Positions 16,703 to 25,631 of a stretch of 64,000 bases of DNA are shown one piece after another (positions within the stretch are counted from its first letter, which is position 1; each line of letters begins with the position of its first letter). The position numbers were made by a program, and so were the translations under genes. The notes beneath the pieces were generated by a model. It was given only the letters and a program-made list of their open reading frames with translations. It made no database searches and was not told the origin of the DNA. Source of the DNA: Dyadobacter sp. (GTDB lineage Bacteria > Bacteroidota > Bacteroidia > Cytophagales > Spirosomataceae); contig NZ_JAGIAS010000006.1 of assembly GCF_017744695.1 (NCBI RefSeq), positions 461,506 to 525,505 on the forward strand, read 5' to 3'.

Positions 16703-18145
16703 TTAATCCAGAAAGCCGCTTTTCCGCAGGCCTATGGCTAACCCGTAAGTGTTGGGATACAATGTGCCAATATCCGACGATAATGCGGAATAAACACTGC
16801 ATCCGTTGAAGATATTTAAGTTTTTTTCAGCACCCAGCCACAATGATACTTGCTGTTTGACTCCCCGGAAAGGTGTGAGGAAGGAGCCAGAATTCCGCGA
16901 GTAAGTGCCGCGGAACGACAATTTCAAATGCAGCCAGGTGGCAGTTACTCCTGTATGAAACGCCCAGAAATGATTATTATTCGTGAATTCTGAATTATTG
17001 CGCGGTAAGTTATTGTCGGTAGTGGCCGATGCCGGGGCTAATGGGGTGCCGATACCCGAACCATAATACGACCAGCCGCGTCGATATACGTAGCTGTTGA
17101 AATAGTTTGCCCTTTCGAACAATGCGAGTTCAGATATCGGATAACGGTTGACCTGATTGTTCGTGCCGATCACTTCGAGCAGAAACGAGTGAAATGCAAA
17201 ATAGGAAGAACCTTTCGGAAGCGGTTTTGTACGTTTGACGCTCAACCCGTTCAACCCATCCTCAAAATTGGTAACTTTAAAAAGAGAGCCGGTTTCATAG
17301 ATATTCTGGCGGTACAGAAAGAAATTCCAATCCTTCCCATGCCATTCGCCACCGATGTCGAACGTCCCGAAATGGTTGCCGACCTTTTTATAATCGAGCG
17401 TTTTACCGGAAATCGTGTACCAGTAGGCTTTCAGCATATCGAGACGATACAGGGGCATTGTTTCCTTCTCGCCGCCCCAAATCGCCTGGTGATTGGCACC
17501 GAGATAGATACGGTAGCGATGGGATTTGTTGCCTAGCCGGAAATCGAGTTGTTTTTGATGCAGGTAGGTATCCGAAATGCGGGGAACGCTGCCGTAGTTA
17601 ATGTCGCTGGCGCCGAGGTACCCATCGGAGTAGGTAAATTTAAGCGAGACGAAGTTGTTGGTAAAGTAAAGCGGCAGGTACTCCTGAATGGCCACTTGCA
17701 CCCGGGGGTAGGGCCTTGCATTCCCGGCCATTGCCAGTGAACCGGAAGAAAGGGTCGTGTCAACGAGCCCGGCGGTCATCCTTTTCTGTCCCGCGAGAAT
17801 TTCGACTTTACCGATTTTTACTGCGGCATACAGGTCGGATAGAAAAACATTCGCCGTTTTGCCGTAACTGGCGATCCCCTGGATACCGGCGCTCCATTGT
17901 ATTGGCCGCGGGTTATGTGGATTATAAATCTTGTAAATCCCCGCGTCGACAATGCCAAAATTGCCGTTTAGGGGAATGCTGCCGTTTTGATTGGCATGTT
18001 GCCAGAATGGAGTCTGGGCCGTTGCCCCGGCCGCCATTACCGATGCTTTATAGTATACTGTCGAGTCCTGGGCTTGTAATTTGAAAACGATGAGTAACAG
18101 ATAAAGGGGCAGGTAAACTCGTATCAGGAAAAATAGGGACGACAT
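16703..18145 (-). CDS. Wzi-family capsule/exopolysaccharide assembly protein (copy 2)
   Basis: A 480-residue paralogue of its two neighbours. The N-terminus is a signal peptide (hydrophobic stretch 4-22, ending KLQAQ). Conserved blocks: QTPFWQHANQNGSIP, GQKRMTAGLVDTTLSSGS, NARPYPRVQ, ANHQAIWGG, VGNHFGTFDIGGEW, FLYRQNIYETGS, DGLNGLSVKR, and the C-terminal GLAIGLRKSGF strand typical of a beta-barrel end. It probably sits in the outer membrane and holds or guides the exported polysaccharide (family knowledge). Gaps are 47 bp to copy 3 and 107 bp to copy 1. Confidence 0.88.
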   Translation of the reverse strand: MSSLFFLIRVYLPLYLLLIVFKLQAQDSTVYYKASVMAAGATAQTPFWQHANQNGSIPLNGNFGIVDAGIYKIYNPHNPRPIQWSAGIQGIASYGKTANVFLSDLYAAVKIGKVEILAGQKRMTAGLVDTTLSSGSLAMAGNARPYPRVQVAIQEYLPLYFTNNFVSLKFTYSDGYLGASDINYGSVPRISDTYLHQKQLDFRLGNKSHRYRIYLGANHQAIWGGEKETMPLYRLDMLKAYWYTISGKTLDYKKVGNHFGTFDIGGEWHGKDWNFFLYRQNIYETGSLFKVTNFEDGLNGLSVKRTKPLPKGSSYFAFHSFLLEVIGTNNQVNRYPISELALFERANYFNSYVYRRGWSYYGSGIGTPLAPASATTDNNLPRNNSEFTNNNHFWAFHTGVTATWLHLKLSFRGTYSRNSGSFLTPFRGVKQQVSLWLGAEKNLNIFNGCSVYSALSSDIGTLYPNTYGLAIGLRKSGFLD

Positions 18146-18192
18146 TGAGTAAGACAGGGAAATAGTTCAGCCGAGTATGTAAAATCTTAAAG

Positions 18193-19614
18193 TTACCAGA
18201 TAAACCCGGATTTCCGCCAACTGACCATTACCGCTATATTTTGTGTATACAGCCTGCCAAAATCAGAGGCTAAACTTAAACCGAAAACATCTCTTTTCGC
18301 GCTCAAAAGCGGCGCCTCAACTCTCAGTAGCAGAGAAGTTTGGTTCGCAACCGGCCTGATAGGATCGTCATAGGTGCCTGAATTTTGGGAAAAGCTGCCT
18401 TTAAGTAAAAAATTGAGCTTTTTCCATGAAGCCTCGGCGCCAAGATGGTAGGCGATGATCAGGTTGTTAGCAGTAAAAAGGTTTTTGGTCGTAAAAAGGT
18501 TATCTCGCGTGGTTGTTTGCGGAGCGATCATCGGTGTGCCGAGGCTTCGCCCGCGATACGACCACCCCTGGTTGTAAACGTAATGATTGAAGTAATTATC
18601 TTTCCCGAAAATGCCATTCAGATAATCGAATATCGCGCCGCCCTGGTTTTTGGTGTAGAGAAATTCAAATAGCAGGGTGTTGAACCGGAATGCGGGGACG
18701 TTTTCGCTTTTTTGCCTTCTTTTGAATCGCAGGCCGCTCAAACCGTCGGAAACCGTGGACAGGTTGCTGAGGGAGCCATCTTCATAAATCGTTTGGCGAT
18801 ACAGAAAAATATCCCAACGTTTTCCCTTCCATTCCGCAGCAACATCGATCGTTCCGAAATGATTTCCTACACGGCTATGGCTCCAAGGCTTCCCAAAGAC
18901 AACATATTCGTAGGCTTCGGCCCTTTTGAGCCCCCCGGTAAAAATCTTGTCTTCTCCCCCCCACATGGCCTGATGGTTAAAGCCGCCAAACAAATTGAGC
19001 CTATGCGTACGCTTGCCGAGTTTGAGATAAAGGGATTTTTGATGTAGATAAATATCGGGTACACTGGTGACGTTGCCATAATGTACCGCTGCCGAGCCGA
19101 GAAGCCCGTCGCCGTAAGAAAACTTGAAAGAAAAAATGTCGTTCCCGGGGATCAGGTTGACAAAGTTGGGTGTCGAAAGCTGGATCTTAGGATAGGGACG
19201 GTAGTTGGGCGACATGGCGATGGGGCCCATCGTGAGCAGGCTATCGCCCAGGCCCATAAATTCCTTCCTCTGGCCAACACTTAATTCTACCGGTCCGGCT
19301 TTGCCGGCAATGAACAAATCGGTAAAAAATGCATCGGATTTCTTACCGGCATAAGCTATTAGCTCAGCGCCTCCCGCCCATTGGAAGAAGCGGGGATTGT
19401 TTCTGTTATAGATCCTGTGAAAACTGGCTGCACCCTGCACAAATGAGCCCTTTTCGAGGAGCGATGCATTCTGATTGGCATACAGCCAAAGCGGCACACC
19501 GGCAGTTGAGCCCGCTGCATTGATTCCCGCGGAGTAGAAAAAGGTAGAATCCTGTGAGTAGCTTTCAGCGCAAAGTGCTGCCGAGAACAGCAGCACATAA
19601 AAGAATTTCCTCAT
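18193..19614 (-). CDS. Wzi-family capsule/exopolysaccharide assembly protein (copy 3)
   Basis: A 473-residue Wzi paralogue, first of the three in transcription order, starting 37 bp after the priming transferase gene. It has a signal peptide (residues 1-20, ending ESYSQ), GVPLWLYANQNASL, GQRKEFMGLGDS, NYRPYPKIQL, FNHQAMWGG, VGNHFGTIDVAAEW, FLYRQTIYEDGS, DGLSGLRFKR and a terminal WRKSGF strand. By eye copies 2 and 3 are closer to each other than to copy 1. Three such genes in a row suggest either a multi-part surface anchor or specificity for several glycans. Confidence 0.88.
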   Translation of the reverse strand: MRKFFYVLLFSAALCAESYSQDSTFFYSAGINAAGSTAGVPLWLYANQNASLLEKGSFVQGAASFHRIYNRNNPRFFQWAGGAELIAYAGKKSDAFFTDLFIAGKAGPVELSVGQRKEFMGLGDSLLTMGPIAMSPNYRPYPKIQLSTPNFVNLIPGNDIFSFKFSYGDGLLGSAAVHYGNVTSVPDIYLHQKSLYLKLGKRTHRLNLFGGFNHQAMWGGEDKIFTGGLKRAEAYEYVVFGKPWSHSRVGNHFGTIDVAAEWKGKRWDIFLYRQTIYEDGSLSNLSTVSDGLSGLRFKRRQKSENVPAFRFNTLLFEFLYTKNQGGAIFDYLNGIFGKDNYFNHYVYNQGWSYRGRSLGTPMIAPQTTTRDNLFTTKNLFTANNLIIAYHLGAEASWKKLNFLLKGSFSQNSGTYDDPIRPVANQTSLLLRVEAPLLSAKRDVFGLSLASDFGRLYTQNIAVMVSWRKSGFIW

Positions 19615-19651
19615 TCCAGGACTATTAAGAATTTACGAGGTGTCAGAGGGA

Positions 19652-20653
19652 TTACCTGCCCTTCTTGCCAAAAATAACGACGGCTGTCAGGAGTATGATC
19701 TTCAATTCCAGGAACAAGTTCCAGTTTTTGATATAGTAAAGGTCGTACATGAGCTTGTGACGTGCGTCGTATACACCTGCTCCATACGAATACATTACCT
19801 GCGCGTAGCCGGTGATACCGGGCTTGATGTTGTGGCGGAGGTTGTAGTACGGAATGATCTCGTCAAATGTTTCGGTAAATACGGGACGTTCCGGACGCGG
19901 ACCGATCAGTGACAGGTCACGTCTGAAAATGTTGATGATCTGAGGCAATTCATCGATACGTGTCAGACGCATGAAAGATCCATACGAGAATATCCTGGAA
20001 TCGTTCTTTTTCGAAAACGATGCCCCGTTGCGTTCCGCATCGAGTCTCATGGACCTGAATTTGATACAGTTGAATGGCCTGTTGTTCATCCCCACACGTT
20101 CCTGAAAATAGAACACCGGGCCTGGCGATTCCAGTTTAATCCGGAAATAGCTGAGGATCCAGATCGGGAATGTAAGAAGGAATAGGATGATTGAAATTGT
20201 GATGTCGATGATCTTCTTGGGGTAACGAACCCTTCTGCCGAACGTGGGGACTGTCAGAAGATTGGGGTTGATTTCGGTGACGTCGTCCGGGATGTATACT
20301 TTTTTGAGGTCTCTCTCGCAGAAATCGTATACGGTGGTGATTCGAATTGATTTGTTTTTCCGGACAACCAGTTCGTAGATTACCCGGTTACGTCGGTCAT
20401 ACTGCGGGTTGGTAACCAGGTGTATTTTTTCAAATCTGTCCAGTAACGGCCTTACGGTGTGATTGAGAAGATAATCGTCGTTATCTGAGTGTGGTATCAG
20501 GATAATCTCCTTGTATCTTTTGAGAAGTAACGCCAGATCTTTTTTTTGAAGAAAGTAGTCGTAGCTGGTGACAATCAGGACTTCTTCTGAAACGGCAGTT
20601 TTGCTTAGAAGCCGGTGAATGTACTTGCGGTCAGATACGTAAGTGTTGCTCAT
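19652..20653 (-). CDS. Priming sugar transferase (WbaP/EpsL-type) of the exopolysaccharide locus
   Basis: A 333-residue transferase that would move a sugar phosphate from a UDP-sugar to undecaprenyl phosphate, starting the repeat unit at the inner membrane. The C-terminal ~190 residues are the Bac_transf domain: one hydrophobic hairpin (about 146-168), ESPGPVFYFQERVG, KFRSMRLDAE, RIDELPQIINIFRRDLS with LIGPRPERP, and NIKPGITGYAQ. The N-terminal ~140 residues are soluble and lack the four membrane helices of WbaP/WcaJ; they look like a short CoA-binding-like Rossmann part. Only one membrane hairpin is visible. A 339-bp AT-rich gap lies upstream, so it may have its own promoter. Confidence 0.88.
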   Translation of the reverse strand: MSNTYVSDRKYIHRLLSKTAVSEEVLIVTSYDYFLQKKDLALLLKRYKEIILIPHSDNDDYLLNHTVRPLLDRFEKIHLVTNPQYDRRNRVIYELVVRKNKSIRITTVYDFCERDLKKVYIPDDVTEINPNLLTVPTFGRRVRYPKKIIDITISIILFLLTFPIWILSYFRIKLESPGPVFYFQERVGMNNRPFNCIKFRSMRLDAERNGASFSKKNDSRIFSYGSFMRLTRIDELPQIINIFRRDLSLIGPRPERPVFTETFDEIIPYYNLRHNIKPGITGYAQVMYSYGAGVYDARHKLMYDLYYIKNWNLFLELKIILLTAVVIFGKKGR

Positions 20654-20992
20654 ATGTGTGTATTTTATGAACTAAAAAATAGTGTGATTGTAGAATATAC
20701 GTGTGTTAAAGCTACAAGTTTAGGAATAAACTTTTGAAATACGAAATTATAAATATGGTCAAATCAAATATAATTTTTGGCAGAGAAGGGATTTTGTGCT
20801 AAAAATTTATATTTGGTGGAGAAGGGATGAAACTAGTACCAGCAAATATAGGGAAGGTTTCGGCACAAAATATTATTTTACTGTAAAGATTTTTTCCTTT
20901 TTTTTCTAACTCCCGGCATTTTATATCTACCAGACCGATTTATCACATTTCCTATAATTATTATCCATCCGTATGTACCCGGGCGGTGAAGT
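20654..20992. other. AT-rich gap inside the exopolysaccharide locus
   Basis: No gene is seen. Two minus-strand TATATTTG boxes (plus 20765-20772 and 20843-20850) could be -7 elements for the priming transferase, without good -33 partners. A direct repeat of 17 bases with two differences lies at 20776-20792 and 20812-20828. A short pyrimidine-rich run follows the last of these near 20890-20905. The gap splits an otherwise tight gene run. Confidence 0.5.
20776..20828. repeat. Short direct repeat upstream of the priming transferase
   Basis: TTTGGCAGAGAAGGGAT at 20776-20792 and TTTGGTGGAGAAGGGAT at 20812-20828 match at 15 of 17 positions, 36 bp apart. The position, between possible promoter boxes, suggests a pair of regulator sites, but chance or duplication cannot be excluded. 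Confidence 0.5.
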
Positions 20993-22060
20993 TCAGGCCA
21001 TCGACTTGTAGAGGGAAAGGTACATCCGGTACATTGCCCCGACAGTAAAGTACTGTTCATACGATTTTCTGGCTTCGGCTTTCGCACTGGTTAGTTCCGC
21101 CGGATGGCTTGCGTAATGCAAAATCTGGTCGGCGAACTCACTTGCTGTATTGGCTACCGCCCTGCCGTTCAATCCATTCAATACCTCTCCGATACCGCCT
21201 ACATCCGAGGCAATGACGGGAACCGAGTAACACAATGCTTCCAGGATGGACATCGGCATACCCTCGTAGTTGGAAGGAAGCATGAACAGATCGGCGTATT
21301 TTAACAGACGGTGTGCATCTTCCGCTTCCCCGAGGCAGTAAGCATTTACCGGAAGGTCGGCCATTTCATCTTTGTTTCCTATCCAGAAAAAATGAATATC
21401 ATGACCGGCGAGCATTTCCGCTACTTCACAAAAAAGCTCAAACTTCTTCTGAGGCGAAATCCTGGCAATACACATCACTTTAAAGCCGGATTTCGACCGG
21501 ATCATCTCGGCCAGACGACGATAACTCTCGCTTTGGTTCTCAGGAACGTCGGTGGAGTAATCGGTAATGCCATTATAAATGTAGGAGACGTTTTTTTTGA
21601 TCCCCTCGCTGAGCAGGTTATCGTAATCGTATTTGCTCACTCCGACGATATGCTTGGCCCTGATCTGAAGCAGGCGTTCCAGGTGGAGGAACTTTCTGAA
21701 CGCAACCCGGATGGAATCAAAACCATGGACGGTGTAAACGATCTTTTTCCGGGGGAATGCAAGGCGACCCAAAATACCGATTTTGGAAGAATGCAGGTGA
21801 ACCACGTCAGGCTTGAAAATCTGGTAGAGACGCCGCAGCTCGTTCACGACCTTATGTTCTTTGGAAAGGCTGATTGAGCGCTGCAACGGATTAATCTTCC
21901 ACTGGCCTACTTCGGCGGGAAGAACTTTCCACAGCTCTCCGTCTTCCGAGGACGCAACCATTACCTCATGACCGTCGTTAACCGATTCGCGTGCCAAATT
22001 GATCACCACGGATTGAGCGCCACCGAGTTCAGCAAGCGTGATGACATGTAATATTTTCAT
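20993..22060 (-). CDS. Glycosyltransferase family 4 protein
   Basis: A 355-residue GT-B fold transferase that would add a sugar from a nucleotide donor to the lipid-linked repeat unit on the cytoplasmic face. Seen: the N-terminal acceptor-side motif MKILHVITLAELGGAQ, KPDVVHLHSS, VYTVHGFDS, the hinge motif VMCIARISPQKKFELF, and the donor-side EX7E motif in SNYEGMPMSILEAL, followed by PVIASDVGGIGEVL. The donor and acceptor cannot be told. It is the third GT4 in a row on this strand; gaps are 48 bp upstream and 339 bp downstream. Confidence 0.92.
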   Translation of the reverse strand: MKILHVITLAELGGAQSVVINLARESVNDGHEVMVASSEDGELWKVLPAEVGQWKINPLQRSISLSKEHKVVNELRRLYQIFKPDVVHLHSSKIGILGRLAFPRKKIVYTVHGFDSIRVAFRKFLHLERLLQIRAKHIVGVSKYDYDNLLSEGIKKNVSYIYNGITDYSTDVPENQSESYRRLAEMIRSKSGFKVMCIARISPQKKFELFCEVAEMLAGHDIHFFWIGNKDEMADLPVNAYCLGEAEDAHRLLKYADLFMLPSNYEGMPMSILEALCYSVPVIASDVGGIGEVLNGLNGRAVANTASEFADQILHYASHPAELTSAKAEARKSYEQYFTVGAMYRMYLSLYKSMA

Positions 22061-22108
22061 AATCTCAATAACAACTCCAAAGGACCTGCTTTCCTGTTAA
22101 ATGCAATA

Positions 22109-23224
22109 TTAATGACTGTCAACGGCATTATTCGCTTTCAGTACTCCCCCGATACTGCGTATCAGGGATTCAGAATAGGTGCCTACCGTTTTAAACCCTT
22201 CGTAACTAGCTGTCGAGATCCGGTTGTAAAGATGCGGATCGGCGATCACGGATTCCAGTTTTTTCAACGACTGGCCGAATGTTTCGGTTGTGCTAATATC
22301 TGCAAAAATAGCTGTCTTCATGTCCTCTGCATAGTTGGGAATCTCACCTACCGCGGTCACGAAGCAGGCGAGCCCGTTTTGCATCGCTTCCGCCACGCTC
22401 ATGGCCATCCCTTCGTTGGTACTCAGTTGAATCAGGAAGTTATATTTCCCGAATATTTCCAGCTTCTTGCTGCCGTTGACTTCGCCCTGAAACCGGACGC
22501 GGTCTTCGAGCTGATGGGTTCGGATATATTCCATCACCGTTTCGAGCATTCCATCATCCCTGCCGTAAATATCCAGAGATACATTATAACCGCGGTCAGT
22601 CAGGTATCGGATGGTGTCGATAGCCAAAGGTAAGTTTTTTACAGAATTGATCCTTCCCAGAAACATAAACCGCACGTTCTGATTATCGAAGGGTGGGGCT
22701 GTTTTAAAATCCGGCGAATGACTGGTAAAAAATGAAATGACTTCGACAGGTACGGAAGGTTTGAAGCGTTCGGTAACGAATGTGGCAGTGGCCTGGGAAT
22801 CGGTGAAGATCGAATCGGCATGGCGGATTGCTGCCTGACTAAATAGCCGGTCGAAGCGATGAAAAAAAGCCGTATTATGGATAAAGGAAATGAAACGCAA
22901 TTGCGGTCTGAGCTTTTTAGCAATGACGCCGAGCAAAGATGCCCGCCACAGCGAGCAGATCATGACGTCAGGTGCGAAACGTAAAATGAAGCGGATCATT
23001 TTCGGAATGACCAGCGGGTACATGCTCAGTTTATAATCGAACGGAACCATACACGCTTTTTCCTCCGCAGAAAGGTGGCTGGTTATATTCGCATCGATGG
23101 AACCCAGAACCATTACCTTCAAATCAAATTGCCGGTTCAGCTCGGGTAATGCCGATAACATGGCGACTTCAACGCCGCCGATCTGCACGTCGTGCAGGAT
23201 GTAAAGCAGTTTTTTCGTTTTCAA
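22109..23224 (-). CDS. Glycosyltransferase family 4 protein
   Basis: A 371-residue GT4-type enzyme of the repeat-unit assembly line. Seen: LLYILHDVQIGGVEVAML at the N-terminus, SFIHNTAFFHRF, the core FMFLGRINSVKNLPLAI, and an EX7E-like STNEGMAMSVAEAM with GLACFVTAVGEIP after it. The N-terminal motif GGVE and the EX7E residues are intact, so activity is expected. Spacing of 30 bp to the upstream gene supports co-transcription. Sugar specificity is unknown. Confidence 0.9.
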   Translation of the reverse strand: MKTKKLLYILHDVQIGGVEVAMLSALPELNRQFDLKVMVLGSIDANITSHLSAEEKACMVPFDYKLSMYPLVIPKMIRFILRFAPDVMICSLWRASLLGVIAKKLRPQLRFISFIHNTAFFHRFDRLFSQAAIRHADSIFTDSQATATFVTERFKPSVPVEVISFFTSHSPDFKTAPPFDNQNVRFMFLGRINSVKNLPLAIDTIRYLTDRGYNVSLDIYGRDDGMLETVMEYIRTHQLEDRVRFQGEVNGSKKLEIFGKYNFLIQLSTNEGMAMSVAEAMQNGLACFVTAVGEIPNYAEDMKTAIFADISTTETFGQSLKKLESVIADPHLYNRISTASYEGFKTVGTYSESLIRSIGGVLKANNAVDSH

Positions 23225-23254
23225 AGCTAGTGTGTTCTTACATATGGTGGTTTT

Positions 23255-24331
23255 CTATGTCAATACGCGGCTCCACTGCTCCATGATCCCGCCCAGTTCG
23301 AGTGTATGGAGTTTTTGTGATTTGTGATTTCGCATGCGCCTGCGAAGGGCATCATCCCTCATGAGGGTGGCCAGTGATTGCGACAGTTTGCTTACATTAC
23401 CTGCTTCTACCAGGATCCCATTTTGTCCTTGTTCGATTAACTCTTCCGGCCCTGTGTCGCAATCGAAAGCCACAATAGGCAGGTGGAATGCCAAAGCTTC
23501 CAGAAGTACCATCGGCAATCCCTCGAACCGCGAGCTCAGGCAGTACACGGATGCTTGTTCAAAATAGTCAAAAACGGCTTTCGTAGCACCCACGAGCTTA
23601 ACCGAATCCATCATTCCGAGTTCGTTTATTTTCTTTTCAAGAAGGGGTTTCTCTTCTCCATCGCCGATAATGAGCAGCTTCCATTCATTCCGAAGTTCTG
23701 TGGGGAGCAGAGCCCACGCGTCTACCAGCAAGTCAAAACCTTTCTGAAAAGTAATCCGTCCGACTGAAATGACTGTTTTGGAAGGGTTTTCATTGACTTT
23801 TTGTTCTTCCAGAAACATGGGATTTGGAATGTGTACCAATTCTGCACGGCGGTACCATGCGCCGTGCTTCCAGAACTGGATATCGCGGGCCGTCAGCGTC
23901 ACGATGTTGTCGGCGAAGCAAAGTGCAAGCTGCCGGGCGAATGACCGGGCGGCTATACCCAGACTTACTTTGAAATTAAAATGCTCCCACACCACATGCC
24001 GGATGCCGGTAAATGCGAGTGAGGGCACCGAGTAAGTGGCCATGATCGATTCGACCGTGACAAATGTATCGATATGGTTATTGTTGACGAACTGGCGGAT
24101 CTTATGCTGCGAGTAGAGGATTTTCCGGACGCCTTTCAACTCTTCGATATGCAGGCTGGTTACCTTTACATTCGGCTCGAAAGGAAAGAAGATCTTGTCC
24201 GGATCGGCATAAAGGCCCAACACGTGAACATTATAATTTCGTTTGGCAAGTTCGTTGATGATGACCGAAGCTACGCGTTCCGTTCCGCCGACCGCCGAGA
24301 TATTATAAATAAAAAAAACAATATTAGGCAT
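23255..24331 (-). CDS. Glycosyltransferase family 4 protein
   Basis: A 358-residue GT4 enzyme. Seen: YNISAVGGTERVASVIINEL, RHVVWEHFNF, the central VISVGRITFQKGFDLLVDAW, IIGDGEEKPLLEKKI, and EX7E in SSRFEGLPMVLLEAL followed by PIVAFDCDTGPEEL. This C-terminal pattern (FDC-TGP-E) is typical of amylovoran/GalNAc-type transferases, though the exact sugar is not certain. Its start overlaps the end of the polymerase-like gene by 8 bp, so translation is probably coupled. Confidence 0.92.
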   Translation of the reverse strand: MPNIVFFIYNISAVGGTERVASVIINELAKRNYNVHVLGLYADPDKIFFPFEPNVKVTSLHIEELKGVRKILYSQHKIRQFVNNNHIDTFVTVESIMATYSVPSLAFTGIRHVVWEHFNFKVSLGIAARSFARQLALCFADNIVTLTARDIQFWKHGAWYRRAELVHIPNPMFLEEQKVNENPSKTVISVGRITFQKGFDLLVDAWALLPTELRNEWKLLIIGDGEEKPLLEKKINELGMMDSVKLVGATKAVFDYFEQASVYCLSSRFEGLPMVLLEALAFHLPIVAFDCDTGPEELIEQGQNGILVEAGNVSKLSQSLATLMRDDALRRRMRNHKSQKLHTLELGGIMEQWSRVLT

Positions 24332-25631
24332 ACGATTTTGATCCGGTGATCACTTGGAGCACCATGTACAGGATTTTGGCTATCACATAAGATATTGTCA
24401 GGAATAGAAGGGCCCAGAAGCTTGTATTACCAAATAGCAAAAGATCGTCTACCAGGCGGGTTGAGCAACTAATCAGCACCACAATGAACAGGAATGAGTA
24501 GTAGTTCATGTTGACCGGATTGAGGTTTTTATAGATGTTGCGCAAATAGCCTAGCAGAAGACCGATGATTAGCGCATAGAGGATTCCTCCCCAGAGTCCG
24601 AAGAAATGGTAGGCGAGGTAATTGTATCGTCCGTTTGCTCCCGAAGTTCGGCGGCCGGAATAATACGCAAATACGTCCACACCGATGGGCTCCGGTGGCG
24701 TAATCTCAAAACCGAGGTTTTTCAGGATTGTTCCCCAGCCAGGGTAAAACGCGTATTTAAAAAACGAGGATTCCTGGATGCTGTCCATGACGTCGTCGTA
24801 ATAGCCCAGCAGGAAAATATCGCCGCTCGCCATAAGCCGTAGGCCTACCTGTTGAACAGCCGAAGACGCATCGGCGCCTACGGAGATCATTACGATAGCA
24901 ACGGGAAAGCTCAAGAGGGCCGCCATCAGCGGCCAGGAGATCTTGATCGTGCTCATCCGTCCCTGAGCAACCATCGGATACGTAATCAGGAAGTATGTGA
25001 CGAAGAAAACCACAATGCCCGATTTGGACCCACTGGTAGCAAGGTCGAGCAATAGCACGAAACAGATGAATAGTTCAAAAAGATTAAGCCTTTTTTTGAG
25101 ATAGAGGATCTTGTAGTACAGTGACATGATCACCAATGTCCGGTAAGACAACAGAAATGCCCGTACAATTCCATGACCCTCATAAGCGGAAACGTGGTTA
25201 TGTTCTGTATCGAGGAGTACGATCCCGACCGTTTTCAGGTTGACAGCCTCCACAATTACGTAGGCAGTGCAAACTACAAAAACGAACAGATCGAACTCGC
25301 TTATGCCTCGCGTTGGTATTTCAAGTTTATTTGTATTCCCTCCGAATTTGATTGCCGGTACATATGTTGCGATTGTTAATCCTACGAACAGCGCGATTTC
25401 GGTACCTAGAAAAGACCAGCCGTATATGGGTTTGAGGGTTTGGTCGGAATATAAGAAATACACACAAAACGCCCCTCCGGTGAGGTTGACGACTGTCATC
25501 AGGAAGGGGTCGAGAATACCCCAATAGATTTTGCGATACAGGAAAAGATAAAGGCATAAAAATCCTGCATAAACAGCCCCGTAGTAGAGCCAGTTATCGA
25601 GGATCGCCCTTACGAAAAACTCATTTCCCAC
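24324..25631 (-). CDS. Polymerase-like polytopic membrane protein (Wzy-type, O-antigen polymerase family)
   Basis: A 435-residue inner-membrane protein with about ten to twelve hydrophobic segments. A large soluble loop follows residue ~265 (FYPGWGTILKNLGFE, then GRRTSGANGRYNYLA) and leads back into helices, the arrangement of oligosaccharide repeat-unit polymerases. Such proteins join lipid-linked units in the periplasm. Wzy proteins share little sequence, so the call rests on topology, length and position between glycosyltransferases. It overlaps the GT2 gene upstream by 11 bp and the GT4 downstream by 8 bp. A flippase is less likely because the characteristic MATE-like helical repeats are not seen. 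Confidence 0.75.
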   Translation of the reverse strand: MGNEFFVRAILDNWLYYGAVYAGFLCLYLFLYRKIYWGILDPFLMTVVNLTGGAFCVYFLYSDQTLKPIYGWSFLGTEIALFVGLTIATYVPAIKFGGNTNKLEIPTRGISEFDLFVFVVCTAYVIVEAVNLKTVGIVLLDTEHNHVSAYEGHGIVRAFLLSYRTLVIMSLYYKILYLKKRLNLFELFICFVLLLDLATSGSKSGIVVFFVTYFLITYPMVAQGRMSTIKISWPLMAALLSFPVAIVMISVGADASSAVQQVGLRLMASGDIFLLGYYDDVMDSIQESSFFKYAFYPGWGTILKNLGFEITPPEPIGVDVFAYYSGRRTSGANGRYNYLAYHFFGLWGGILYALIIGLLLGYLRNIYKNLNPVNMNYYSFLFIVVLISCSTRLVDDLLLFGNTSFWALLFLTISYVIAKILYMVLQVITGSKSYA

